Translations under genes and position numbers: made by a program | The notes under the pieces: generated by a model | The model's input: only the letters and a program-made list of their open reading frames with translations | Databases searched by the model: none | What the model was told of the DNA's origin: nothing | Shown: positions 1 through 7,113 of the stretch, piece by piece | How positions within the stretch are numbered: the stretch's first letter is position 1 | Layout of the letters: every line of letters begins with the position of its first letter | DNA from: a bacterium | Lineage (GTDB): Bacteria > Elusimicrobiota > Elusimicrobia > UBA1565 > UBA9628 | Assembly: GCA_021806745.1 (NCBI GenBank) | Contig: JAJZQS010000011.1 | Coordinates: 1 to 41,775 of the forward strand | DNA length: 41,775 nt | Direction of reading: 5' to 3'

Positions 1-668
1 TACTCCATCTTCGGCACCTGCCACTGCCGGTCCACCGGTCCGCCGCCGAACTGCTTGAGCGGGAAGATCTTCGTGCCGAGGTAGGCCAGCATGCCCGAAT
101 CGGCGTTCAGCGCGTCGAGCAGGCGCGGGCGCGCGATCACCGCGCCCCAGTCCGGGAACCACGGCGCGCCGGCGTCGGGCACGCAGGCGGCGTAGGGTTC
201 GAGCTTGCCGTCGGCCGTCTCGCGAAAGGCCCGGCACGGGTTCCAGCGGTCGTAGCGCGAGACGGTGGCGGCCGAATCGTAGTCCGGACCGTCGAGCAGT
301 GCGTCCACGCCGGCGTCGATGAGTTCGGCGCTGACCGCGCCGGTGTTGGCGAACAGCACGATCAGGAGTTCGAGTTCGGTCTTCTCGGCCTTCAGGTCCG
401 AGACGATCTGGGCGTAGCCGTGGGCGATGAGCGCCTCGTCGGAGGGCGCCGTCGCGCCCGGCGCGGGCGGGTCCAGCACCACCGCGCCGAACTGCGCGGC
501 CACGCGCCGCACCGGCGGCGAGACGGTCTGCGCGTAGAGGCGCGGGGCGTGGCTTGAGCCCTTGGCGGCGAGCAGCGGATAGGCGGCCAGCGGCCGGCCC
601 ATGACCTCGGCGGTGTTGCCGGGGAAATCCGGGCTGTCGTCGGGGTCGACGAGAAGCGCGCAGATCAC
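1..668 (-). CDS. CMP-sugar (acylneuraminate-type) cytidylyltransferase, 3' part beyond window
   Basis: This gene starts at a GTG (666-668) and runs leftward off the window, so only about 222 N-terminal residues are visible. The translation resembles CMP-N-acylneuraminate synthetases: an early PGNTAEVMGRPLAAYPLLAA stretch matches the family nucleotide-binding region (usual form PGKN..E..G.PL..Y.L.AA). Later SPPVRRVAAQFGAVVLDPP and LDGPDYDSAATVSRYDRWNP follow the family order (D/Y-DSA.TVS.Y..W.P). The usual N-terminal RGGSKG loop is not seen; the protein begins VICALLVDPDDSPDFPGN, which may mean a degenerate loop or a start upstream that would overlap the preceding gene. The GTG overlaps the TGA of the upstream glycosyltransferase (GTGA), suggesting translational coupling. 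It probably activates a sugar acid for a surface glycan. Family is fairly sure; substrate is unknown. Confidence 0.7.
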   Translation of the reverse strand, partial: MICALLVDPDDSPDFPGNTAEVMGRPLAAYPLLAAKGSSHAPRLYAQTVSPPVRRVAAQFGAVVLDPPAPGATAPSDEALIAHGYAQIVSDLKAEKTELELLIVLFANTGAVSAELIDAGVDALLDGPDYDSAATVSRYDRWNPCRAFRETADGKLEPYAACVPDAGAPWFPDWGAVIARPRLLDALNADSGMLAYLGTKIFPLKQFGGGPVDRQWQVPKME

Positions 669-1636
669 GCGCGCACCGCCAGTTCCTCGATCGCGGCGAA
701 GGTCGCCGCCGCCGTCGCGTCCCAATTGTGGCGCTCGACGGTGCGCACGCCCTCGGCGATGAGCTTCAGCGACAGCCCCTGCGTCGAGGCGAGCGTCACC
801 ACGGCCTCGGCCAGGCCCGCCGCGTCGCCGGGCTTATAGAGGAGGCCGTTTTCGCCGTCGCGCACCAGTTCGGGAACCACGCCTTCGTCCACGCCGACGA
901 CGGGGCAGCCCTCGCTCATCGCGTGCAGGGCCAGCGCGGGAAAGCCTTGGCGGCCGACGGGCTCGATGTAGGCCTTGGCGGCGCGCAGATATTCCATCTT
1001 CTTGGGGTGCGGCAACTCGCCGAGAAAATGCGCGTGCGCGCCAAGCCCCAGCGCCGCGGCGCGGGACTGGAGCTGCGCGCGCGCCGGGCCGTCGCCGATG
1101 ATCGACAGGTGGCAGTCCAGTCGCAGGCGCGACACGGCCGAGAAGACCGTGTCCAGCGCCGTCTGCGAGCGCTCGTCGAGGGGGGCCGCGGTCACCAGCC
1201 CGAAGCCGTTGGGGCGCGAGGCGCGCATGGTGACCAGGGCGATCTGCTGGGCGAAGATCTGATCGTAGGCGTACGGGACGACCCTCACGCGCGCCGGGTC
1301 GAGCCCCCAGTCCAACGCCGCCTCGCTCAGGTAGCGGCTGGGCACGAGCACGCGCGCGGCGCGGCCGGCCAGCGCGCGCGCGCGCGCGGACGCGGGTTCG
1401 CCGCCGCCGAGATCGTCGATGAGCCGCGCGACCACGGGCACTCCGCCGTCGAGCGCGCGCACAATGGCCTGCGGCTGCAGGCTGTTGACGAAGACCGCGT
1501 CGACGGAGGGCTCGGCCTCGAACGAGGGGCGAATTCGCGCGGAGTGTCCGCGCGCCGCGGCGCGCCGTTCCAATTCCCGGCAGAACGCGTCCACGCCGTT
1601 GGGCGAGGCCGGGTCGGGCACCAGCAGAAGCTTCAT
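665..1636 (-). CDS. Glycosyltransferase family 4 (GT-B fold)
   Basis: A 323-residue cytoplasmic glycosyltransferase of the GT4 type, slightly short for the family (350-400). The C-terminal nucleotide-sugar domain is clear: LSIIGDGPARAQLQSRAAAL, then HFLGELPHPKKMEYLRAAKA, and the E-x7-E type region PALALHAMSEGCPVVGVDEG followed by VPELVRDGENGLLYKPGDA. The N-terminal acceptor domain is short and begins MKLLLVPDP. It is coupled by a GTGA overlap to the downstream cytidylyltransferase, so both probably serve the same surface polysaccharide or LPS pathway. A good promoter lies just upstream with its -10 only 8 nt from the ATG, so the message probably has almost no leader. Donor and acceptor sugars cannot be read from the sequence. 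Confidence 0.85.
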   Translation of the reverse strand: MKLLLVPDPASPNGVDAFCRELERRAAARGHSARIRPSFEAEPSVDAVFVNSLQPQAIVRALDGGVPVVARLIDDLGGGEPASARARALAGRAARVLVPSRYLSEAALDWGLDPARVRVVPYAYDQIFAQQIALVTMRASRPNGFGLVTAAPLDERSQTALDTVFSAVSRLRLDCHLSIIGDGPARAQLQSRAAALGLGAHAHFLGELPHPKKMEYLRAAKAYIEPVGRQGFPALALHAMSEGCPVVGVDEGVVPELVRDGENGLLYKPGDAAGLAEAVVTLASTQGLSLKLIAEGVRTVERHNWDATAAATFAAIEELAVRA

Positions 1637-1644
1637 CCGGCGGC

Positions 1645-1673
1645 ATTCTACCAGGCGATCGCCCGGGCGTCAA
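1645..1673 (-). promoter_or_regulatory. Promoter of the GT4-cytidylyltransferase pair
   Basis: On the minus strand TTGACG (1668-1673) is followed after exactly 17 nt by TAGAAT (1645-1650), and the ATG comes 8 nt later. The predicted start point is only 1-2 nt before the ATG and there is no room for a Shine-Dalgarno site. Confidence 0.7.
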
Positions 1674-1713
1674 ACGCAATCGCTCGCGCTGGTGCCCGCG
1701 GCGTTGGATGTCC

Positions 1714-1719
1714 TATGAT
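1714..1719 (+). promoter_or_regulatory. -10 element for the TauE/SafE gene
   Basis: TATGAT stands out in GC-rich DNA between two divergent genes. No good -35 is seen at 16-18 nt. It leaves a leader of about 20 nt that contains the ribosome site GGAGGCGG (1737-1744). Confidence 0.4.
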
Positions 1720-1747
1720 GGCCGACCTCGGGGGACGGAGGCGGACC

Positions 1748-2506
1748 ATGACCGGACACGAATACATCGCCGCTCTGCTGGGAGTGGGCGCGCTCGTCGG
1801 CTTTCTGTCCGGGCTGCTGGGCAAGGGCGGCAGCGCGGTCACCACGCCCATTCTGCAGATATTCCTGCGCGTTCCCGATTACTTGGCGCTGGCCTCGCCG
1901 CTGCCCAGCGCCTTGCCGACCTTGCTCGCCTCGGCGTGGGCCTACCGCGGGCGCGGACTCGTCGATGAGCGGGTGGTGAGGCTGGCCGTGCTGTGGGGCT
2001 TTCCGGCCACCGTCGCGGGCTCGTTTTTGAGCGCCGACGCGGGCGGGCGGGCGCTGATGGTGATGAGCGCGCTGCTGATCGCGGGTCTGGGCGTGTCGCT
2101 GGCGCTGGAAGACGCCCCTCCCGAGGTCGGCGGTCCGCCGGCGCCGGCGTGGAAGATCGCGGCGATCGGGATTTTCGTCGGCGGGCTGTCCGGGCTTTTG
2201 GCCAACTCGGGCGGCGTCTTGTTCGGGCCGCTGTTCATCAGCGTCTTGCGCCTGCCCGCCAAGACCGCGATCGCCTGCTCGATGATCGTCGCGGCCGCGC
2301 TGGCGATTCCGGGCATGGCCGTTCACGTCTACTTGGGCCACGTGGACTGGACGATCGTCGTCGCGCTGTCGGTCGCGGCGATCCCGTCGTCTTATCTCGG
2401 CGCGCGGCTGGCCCTGCGCCTGCGCGACAAGACCTTGCTGCGCGTTTACGGTACGCTGCTGACGCTGTTCGGCTTCTACGACGTGTGGTTCAGCCTGCGC
2501 CATTGA
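1748..2506 (+). CDS. TauE/SafE family sulfite exporter-type permease
   Basis: A 252-residue inner-membrane protein of the TauE/SafE (DUF81) family, of the usual length. It is almost wholly hydrophobic with about seven to eight membrane segments, and shows the two family half-repeats: GVGALVGFLSGLLGKGGSAV near the N-terminus and FVGGLSGLLANSGGVLFGPL in the middle, each with the glycine-rich LSGLLG/LANSGG turn. These proteins move organic or inorganic sulfur anions such as sulfite or sulfoacetate; the substrate here is unknown. I chose the ATG at 1748 because GGAGGCGG lies 4-10 nt before it; ATGs at 1715 and 1718 fall inside the probable -10 box. It is divergent from the GT4 gene. The cysteine operon 26 kb away is the only other sulfur gene in view, so no link is claimed. 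Confidence 0.85.
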   Translation: MTGHEYIAALLGVGALVGFLSGLLGKGGSAVTTPILQIFLRVPDYLALASPLPSALPTLLASAWAYRGRGLVDERVVRLAVLWGFPATVAGSFLSADAGGRALMVMSALLIAGLGVSLALEDAPPEVGGPPAPAWKIAAIGIFVGGLSGLLANSGGVLFGPLFISVLRLPAKTAIACSMIVAAALAIPGMAVHVYLGHVDWTIVVALSVAAIPSSYLGARLALRLRDKTLLRVYGTLLTLFGFYDVWFSLRH

Positions 2507-2531
2507 GCCGGGCTCCCGCGTTGTGTACAAT
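2503..2531 (+). promoter_or_regulatory. Promoter of the M13 peptidase gene
   Basis: TTGAGC (2503-2508), 17 nt, TACAAT (2526-2531). The -35 overlaps the stop of the permease gene. The leader of about 12 nt carries GGAG at 2538-2541, so this gene has a conventional ribosome site. Confidence 0.65.
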
Positions 2532-2549
2532 CGCCGTGGAGAACCAACC

Positions 2550-4589
2550 ATGACCATCGCCCCGATCCTGCTCGCGCTGACTCTTCCCGTTCTGGCCGCC
2601 GACTCGCCGGCCGCCTCCGCGGCCCCGGACGCGCCGAAAATCGGCGCGTTCGACCCCGCCGCGTTGGACCGCACGGCCCAGCCCTGCCAGGATTTCTACC
2701 AGTTCGCCTGCGGCGGCTGGGTCAAGTCGCACCCGATCCCGCCGGACCAGTCGCGCTGGGGGCGCTTTAACGAGTTGGCCGAGCGCAACAAGCTGGTCTT
2801 GCGCGGGATTCTCGAGACCGCCGCGGCCGGGCCGAAGAAAGACCCCGTCGATCAGCGCCTGGGCGCGCTGTGGGGCGCGTGCATGAACGAGTACGACAGC
2901 GATTCAAAGGGCGCGGCGCCCATCAAGGGCGAATTGGCCGACATCGACGGGCTGACGAGCTCCTCTCAGCTGCCGGCGCTGCTGGCGCGCCTGCACTCCG
3001 AGGGCGTTTCGGCCGGCTTTTCCTTCGATTCCGACCAGGACTACAAGGACTCATCGAAGGTGATCGCCGAGTTCGACCAGGGCGGCTTGGGACTGCCCGA
3101 CCGCGACTACTACTTCAAGACCGATCCCAAATCCGAGCGCCTGCGCCGTCTCTATGTTTGGCACGTGGCCAAGGTGTTCGGGCTTCTGGGCGACGACGTG
3201 CAAAAAGCCGCGGCCGAGGCGAAGACGGTCATGGATCTGGAGACCGAGCTCGCGCGCGTCTCCCAGGACCGGGTCACGCGCCGCGATCCCGACAACGTCT
3301 ACCACCGCATGACGCTCGACCAATTCTCCTCCCAGGCGCCGGGCTTCGATTGGGGCGCCTACCTCGCCGCGACCGGCGCGCCCGAGTCGCCGTGGCTGAA
3401 CGTGGTCTCCACCGGCTTCGCCTCCGGCTTCGCGACGCTGGCCTCCACGCGCCCGCTCGACGACTGGAAGACCTATCTGCGCTGGCACGCGGTGGCGGCG
3501 GCCTCTCCGTGGCTGTCCCAAGAGTTCGTCGACGAGGCCTTCGACTTCGGCGGGCGCACGCTGACCGGCGCCAAGCAGCTCAAGCCGCGCTGGAAGCGGT
3601 GCGTGGAGCTGGCCGACGGGCTCATCGGTCACGACTTGGGCCGGCGCTACGTGGAGCAGAACTTCGGCGCCGAGGGCAAGGCGCGCACGACCCAGCTCAT
3701 CGACGCGCTGGACGCCTCGCTGCGCCAAGACCTCAAGAGCGTGAGCTGGATGAGCAAGCGCACGCGCGCGAAGGCGCTGGAGAAGCTCGCGGCGATGACG
3801 CGCAAGATCGGCGGGCCCGACAAGTGGCGCGACTACGAGGGCGTGGTCATCAGCAGTTCGGATTTGATCGGCTCCATCCACAGCGCGCAGGCCTACGAGG
3901 TGCGTCGCCGCCTCAACAAGATCGGCAAGCCCGTGGACCGCTCGGAGTGGGACATGACCCCGCCCACGGTCAACGCCTACTACGACCCCCAGCTCAACGA
4001 CATCAACTTCCCGGCCGGCATCCTCCAGCCGCCGTTCTTCGACCGCGCCGGCGACCAGGCCTTCAACCTCGGCGCCATCGGCGTGGTCATCGGCCACGAG
4101 ATGACGCACGGCTTCGACGACCAGGGCCGCAAGTTCGACGCGCAGGGAAATCTCTCCGACTGGTGGACGCCCGAGGACGCCAAGAAGTTCGAGGAGAAGT
4201 CCCAGTGCCTCGTCGACCAGTACGGAAGCTACGAGGCCGTGCCCGGCGTCAAGCTCAACGGCAAGCTCACTTTGGGCGAGAACACCGCCGACAACGGCGG
4301 CGTGCGCCTGGCCACGATGTCGTTGAGCGCGCTCGAGAAGTCGAAGGCGGTCGCCCCCGGACTCGTCGACGGCTTCACGCCGGAGCAGCGCCTCTACCTC
4401 GGCTTCGCCCAGGTCTGGTGCTCGAACCAGACCGAGGAGAGCGCGCGCCTCCTGGCGCAGGTGGACCCGCACTCGGCGCCGCACTGGCGCGTGATCGGGC
4501 CGCTGTCGAACACGCCGGAGTTCGCCAAGGCGTTTTCGTGCAAGCCCGGCGACGCGATGGTGCCGGCCAAGACCTGCCGGGTCTGGTAG
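2550..4589 (+). CDS. Secreted M13 family zinc endopeptidase (neprilysin/PepO type)
   Basis: A 679-residue protease of the full M13 length. It starts with a Sec signal peptide (MTIAPILLALTLPVLAADS) and is therefore periplasmic or secreted. The N-terminal M13 domain begins with the typical CQDFYQFACGGW at about residue 48. The catalytic domain contains NAYYDPQLNDINFPAGILQP, then the zinc motif GHEMTHGFDDQGR (H516, E517, H520), and GENTADNGG with the third zinc ligand Glu. The C-terminal CRVW ending is the family hallmark. M13 enzymes cut short peptides. The ATG at 2550 is favoured by the signal peptide and by GGAG upstream. It has its own promoter and no operon partner; the secreted serpin at 7114 is the nearest proteolysis gene but inhibits other protease classes. 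Confidence 0.95.
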   Translation: MTIAPILLALTLPVLAADSPAASAAPDAPKIGAFDPAALDRTAQPCQDFYQFACGGWVKSHPIPPDQSRWGRFNELAERNKLVLRGILETAAAGPKKDPVDQRLGALWGACMNEYDSDSKGAAPIKGELADIDGLTSSSQLPALLARLHSEGVSAGFSFDSDQDYKDSSKVIAEFDQGGLGLPDRDYYFKTDPKSERLRRLYVWHVAKVFGLLGDDVQKAAAEAKTVMDLETELARVSQDRVTRRDPDNVYHRMTLDQFSSQAPGFDWGAYLAATGAPESPWLNVVSTGFASGFATLASTRPLDDWKTYLRWHAVAAASPWLSQEFVDEAFDFGGRTLTGAKQLKPRWKRCVELADGLIGHDLGRRYVEQNFGAEGKARTTQLIDALDASLRQDLKSVSWMSKRTRAKALEKLAAMTRKIGGPDKWRDYEGVVISSSDLIGSIHSAQAYEVRRRLNKIGKPVDRSEWDMTPPTVNAYYDPQLNDINFPAGILQPPFFDRAGDQAFNLGAIGVVIGHEMTHGFDDQGRKFDAQGNLSDWWTPEDAKKFEEKSQCLVDQYGSYEAVPGVKLNGKLTLGENTADNGGVRLATMSLSALEKSKAVAPGLVDGFTPEQRLYLGFAQVWCSNQTEESARLLAQVDPHSAPHWRVIGPLSNTPEFAKAFSCKPGDAMVPAKTCRVW

Positions 4590-4614
4590 CCGGGTTCGTT
4601 CGCTTTTTGTTGCG

Positions 4615-4643
4615 TTGAGAGCGCGCCGCCGCGGGATTATCCT
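4615..4643 (+). promoter_or_regulatory. Promoter, -10 six nt before the ATG
   Basis: TTGAGA (4615-4620), exactly 17 nt, TATCCT (4638-4643), then GGAGGC and ATG. Transcription should begin at or next to the ATG, so the GGAGG here would not be in the mRNA. Confidence 0.65.
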
Positions 4644-4649
4644 GGAGGC

Positions 4650-5051
4650 ATGAGCCTCCTCGGATTTCTCGGCGGGCGCGCCGAGCGCCCCGCGCCCAAG
4701 CCGGCCGCCGTCGCGGCGCCCAAGCCCGCCGCCCCGCCGCGCAGCGTCGGCGCGCGGCGGGAGTTCCGCGGTCTGCTGTGGTTTCCGGTGCTGACGGTCA
4801 GCGACGGCGACAAGCTCGTGGTGTCGGCGCGCGCGGGCCTGCCGCACTGCCCGCATTGCCTGCGTCCGCTGGCGCTGGCCGCGGACGGCTCCGAGCGCTG
4901 GGCGTGTGCGGCCTGCGGCCGCGTCAGTCCGGCCTGCGACGCGGATTTCTTCGCCATGGAGGCGGTCGTGGCCGCGTGCGCGCGGGACTTCCTGGCCAAG
5001 CATCCGGACTTCCGCCCCGGACCGGCCCTGCCGGCGTCCGCGCGCGCCTAG
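4650..5051 (+). CDS. Small zinc-ribbon protein of unknown function
   Basis: 133 residues, not recognised as a named family. The N-terminus is a low-complexity Ala/Pro/Lys linker (residues 10-35), followed by a short beta-rich segment and then a CPHCLRPL...CAACGRVSP pair of CxxC knuckles (roughly residues 68-95) that looks like a zinc ribbon. The C-terminus contains ACDADFFAMEAVVAACARDFLAKHP, a helix with further cysteines. No signal peptide or membrane segment. Codon use is like the neighbours and it has a good promoter, so it is probably a real gene. The function is unknown; nucleic-acid or protein binding through the zinc ribbon is only a guess. Confidence 0.7.
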   Translation: MSLLGFLGGRAERPAPKPAAVAAPKPAAPPRSVGARREFRGLLWFPVLTVSDGDKLVVSARAGLPHCPHCLRPLALAADGSERWACAACGRVSPACDADFFAMEAVVAACARDFLAKHPDFRPGPALPASARA

Positions 5052-5121
5052 GTCCCGCGCCGTCACGCCTGCGTGACGCGCGCGTCGCACGCCGAGCATG
5101 GCCCGCGTCGAGCCGCGCGGC

Positions 5122-5127
5122 TATACT
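5122..5127 (+). promoter_or_regulatory. -10 element six nt before lpxH-like start
   Basis: TATACT followed by GGAGCC and the ATG. No clear -35 at 17 nt. The 6-nt spacing puts the expected start of transcription at the ATG. Confidence 0.5.
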
Positions 5128-5133
5128 GGAGCC

Positions 5134-5937
5134 ATGACGACGACGCCCGACGGCGATCGCGAGCCGCGGCGCTGGCGCGCGATCTGGATTTCGGACATCC
5201 ATCTGGGCACGCGCGACAGCAAGACCGCGTATCTGCTGGAGTTCCTGCGCGAAAACGACGCGCAGACGCTGTATCTGGTGGGCGACGTGCTCGACGGCTG
5301 GCGCCTGAAGACATCCTGGCACTACTGGGACCAGCGCCACAACGACGTGGTCCAGAAAATCCTGCGCAAGGCGCGCAAGGGCTCGCGCGTGATCCTCGTG
5401 CCGGGCAACCACGACGAGGCGATGCGCGACTATTGCGGCATGCATTTCGGCGGCGTCGAGGTTCGGCTGGAGGCGGTGCACGAGACCGCCGACGGACGGC
5501 GCTTTCTCGTGGTCCACGGCGACCAGTTCGACGGCATCGTGCGCCACGCCAAGGCCATCGCCGTGCTCGGGACCTGGGCCTACGACGCGGCGCTGCGCGT
5601 CAACCACTGGTTCAACGCGGCGCGGCGCCTGCTGGGGCTGCCCTACTGGTCGCTGTCGGCCTACCTGAAGCACAAGGTCAAGAACGCGGTCGCCTTCATC
5701 GCGAGTTTCGAGACGGAGATGATCGCCGAAGCGAGGCGCCGCGGCCTGGACGGCGTGATCTGCGGCCACATCCACCACGCCGAGATCCGCGACGCGGGCG
5801 GGATCTTGTATTGCAACGACGGAGACTGGGTGGAGTCGTGCACCGCGCTCGTCGAAGACTTCGACGGGCGCTTGAGTCTGATGCGCTGGGCCGAGGAGCG
5901 CGCGCGGCCGCGCGGGGCCGCGGGAGCCGCGGCATGA
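5134..5937 (+). CDS. LpxH-like UDP-2,3-diacylglucosamine hydrolase family metallophosphoesterase
   Basis: A 267-residue calcineurin-type phosphoesterase. The five metal motifs are in order: SDIHLGT (D21, H23), GDVLDGW (D51), GNHDEAM, HGDQFD and GHIHHAEI. This is the arrangement of LpxH and its LpxH2-like relatives, which cut UDP-2,3-diacylglucosamine to lipid X and UMP in lipid A synthesis. In many genomes similar proteins of this length, annotated as LpxH-family, sit next to an MGDG-synthase-like glycosyltransferase, as here, and may act on another lipid-linked pyrophosphate. The ATG at 5134 was chosen because it is preceded by a -10 box and GGAG. Its TGA overlaps the next ATG (ATGA). Family is sure; exact substrate is inferred. 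Confidence 0.85.
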   Translation: MTTTPDGDREPRRWRAIWISDIHLGTRDSKTAYLLEFLRENDAQTLYLVGDVLDGWRLKTSWHYWDQRHNDVVQKILRKARKGSRVILVPGNHDEAMRDYCGMHFGGVEVRLEAVHETADGRRFLVVHGDQFDGIVRHAKAIAVLGTWAYDAALRVNHWFNAARRLLGLPYWSLSAYLKHKVKNAVAFIASFETEMIAEARRRGLDGVICGHIHHAEIRDAGGILYCNDGDWVESCTALVEDFDGRLSLMRWAEERARPRGAAGAAA

Positions 5938-7085
5938 GCGGGCGGGCGCCGAAAATACTCGTCATGCACGCGTCGGTGGGGGCGGGGCATCGCCGAGCGG
6001 CGCTGGCCGTGGCGTCGGCGCTGTCGCTGGAGGAGCCCGGCGCGCGCGTGGAAGTCGTGGACGCGCTGGAATTGGCCTCGCCGTGGTTTTCACGCGCCTA
6101 CGCGCAGGGCTACCTGCAGTTGGTGCGGCGCGCGCCGCGGCTGTTCGGCTTGATCTTCGACTGGACCGACCGCGCGCCCGAGGGCGCGGCGGCCTCGGAG
6201 CGCCTGCGCGTGGAGCTGCAGCGCCGCGGCACGCGCGAGCTGTCGCGTTTTCTCGAGCGCGGCCGCTGGGACGCGGTCGTGCACACGCATTTCCTCGCGC
6301 CCGAACTGACCGCGGCGTCGGCGCGCTCCGGAAGATTCGAGGCGGCGGAGCTCGTGGTCGTCACCGACTACGACGCGCACAGGCTCTGGGCGCGCAATCC
6401 GTACGCGCGCTATTGCGCGGCGGGGCGGGCGGCCGCGTCCCTGCGCCGCCTCGGCGTGCCGTCGGCGGCCGTCGCCGAGACCGGCATCCCGATCGACCCC
6501 GGGTTTTGCGAGCGGCCGAGCAAGGAGGCGGCGCGGCGCGAGTGGGGCCTTGACGGCGCGCGCCCGGTCGCGGTGCTGGCGGGCGGAGGCCACGGCGTGG
6601 GGCCATTGGAGTCGGTCTACCGCGCGCTGCTGTCGGTCCCGACGCCGATCGAACTCGTCGCCGTCTGCGGGCGCAGCGAATCGTCGCGGCTGCGGCTGGC
6701 GCGCGTGCCCGTGCCCGCGCGCCACCGCGCGCGCGCGATCGGCTACACCGAGCGCATGCGCGAGCTTCTGTCGGCGGCGGATCTGCTCGTCACCAAGCCC
6801 GGCGGCCTGACCGTCTCCGAGGCGCTGGCCTGCGGCCTTCCCATGATCCTGACCGGAGCCATTCCCGGCCAGGAGGAGCGCAACGCGGACTTCCTGACGC
6901 GGCGGCAGGCGGCGGTCGCGGCGCCGCACGCCGCCGCCGCGGCCGCGCACGCCGCGCGCCTGCTGGCGGCGCCGCAGGAGCTGGCGGCGATGTCCGGGTT
7001 TGCGCGCGCGTTGGGCCGGCCCGGCGCGGCTTTCGAAGTCGCGCGCCGCGCGCTGGCGCTGGCGCGCGTCGCCGTCGCGGCGTAG
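5934..7085 (+). CDS. MGDG synthase / MurG-like glycosyltransferase (diacylglycerol glycosyltransferase type)
   Basis: 383 residues, GT28-like GT-B fold. The N-terminus KILVMHASVGAGHRRAALA is the MGDG-synthase N-terminal motif (S.GAGH..AA), and LELASPWFSRAYAQGYLQLV is typical of the same domain. The C-terminal UDP-sugar region reads TKPGGLTVSEALACGLPMIL then PGQEERNADFL, as in processive diacylglycerol glucosyltransferases (UgtP) and plant MGD1. It would work at the inner membrane, moving a sugar onto diacylglycerol or a related lipid. Translation is coupled to the phosphoesterase by an ATGA overlap. A far longer reading frame upstream in the same phase is antisense-like GC noise; the start chosen gives the conserved N-terminus. 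Confidence 0.85.
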   Translation: MSGRAPKILVMHASVGAGHRRAALAVASALSLEEPGARVEVVDALELASPWFSRAYAQGYLQLVRRAPRLFGLIFDWTDRAPEGAAASERLRVELQRRGTRELSRFLERGRWDAVVHTHFLAPELTAASARSGRFEAAELVVVTDYDAHRLWARNPYARYCAAGRAAASLRRLGVPSAAVAETGIPIDPGFCERPSKEAARREWGLDGARPVAVLAGGGHGVGPLESVYRALLSVPTPIELVAVCGRSESSRLRLARVPVPARHRARAIGYTERMRELLSAADLLVTKPGGLTVSEALACGLPMILTGAIPGQEERNADFLTRRQAAVAAPHAAAAAAHAARLLAAPQELAAMSGFARALGRPGAAFEVARRALALARVAVAA

Positions 7086-7098
7086 GCGCGGCGTCATC

Positions 7099-7107
7099 TG
7101 ATAGAAT
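7099..7107 (+). promoter_or_regulatory. Extended -10 promoter of the serpin gene
   Basis: TG-A-TAGAAT (7099-7107), an extended -10 with no -35 seen, then 6 nt to the ATG at 7114. Confidence 0.5.
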
Positions 7108-7113
7108 CGCGCG

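Noticed and set aside
1368-1390. Alternating CG repeat (also at 15070-15090 and 27165-27180)
   Set aside because: Short CG runs are expected at this GC content; two are inside coding regions. Only the one at 27165-27180 lies in a promoter spacer and is noted there.
4570-4612. Possible terminator after the M13 gene (AGACC...GGTCT and a T5 run)
   Set aside because: The stem is only 5 bp, overlaps the stop codon and is more than 20 nt from the T run.
3051-5099. Antisense open frame of 682 codons opposite the M13 peptidase and zinc-ribbon gene
   Set aside because: No recognisable domains, composition is that of a shadow frame, and it covers two well-supported plus-strand genes.
5073-5933. Long N-terminal extension of the MGDG-type glycosyltransferase frame
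   Set aside because: It overlaps the LpxH-like gene in another phase and has shadow composition; the conserved N-terminus and ATGA overlap fix the start at 5934.
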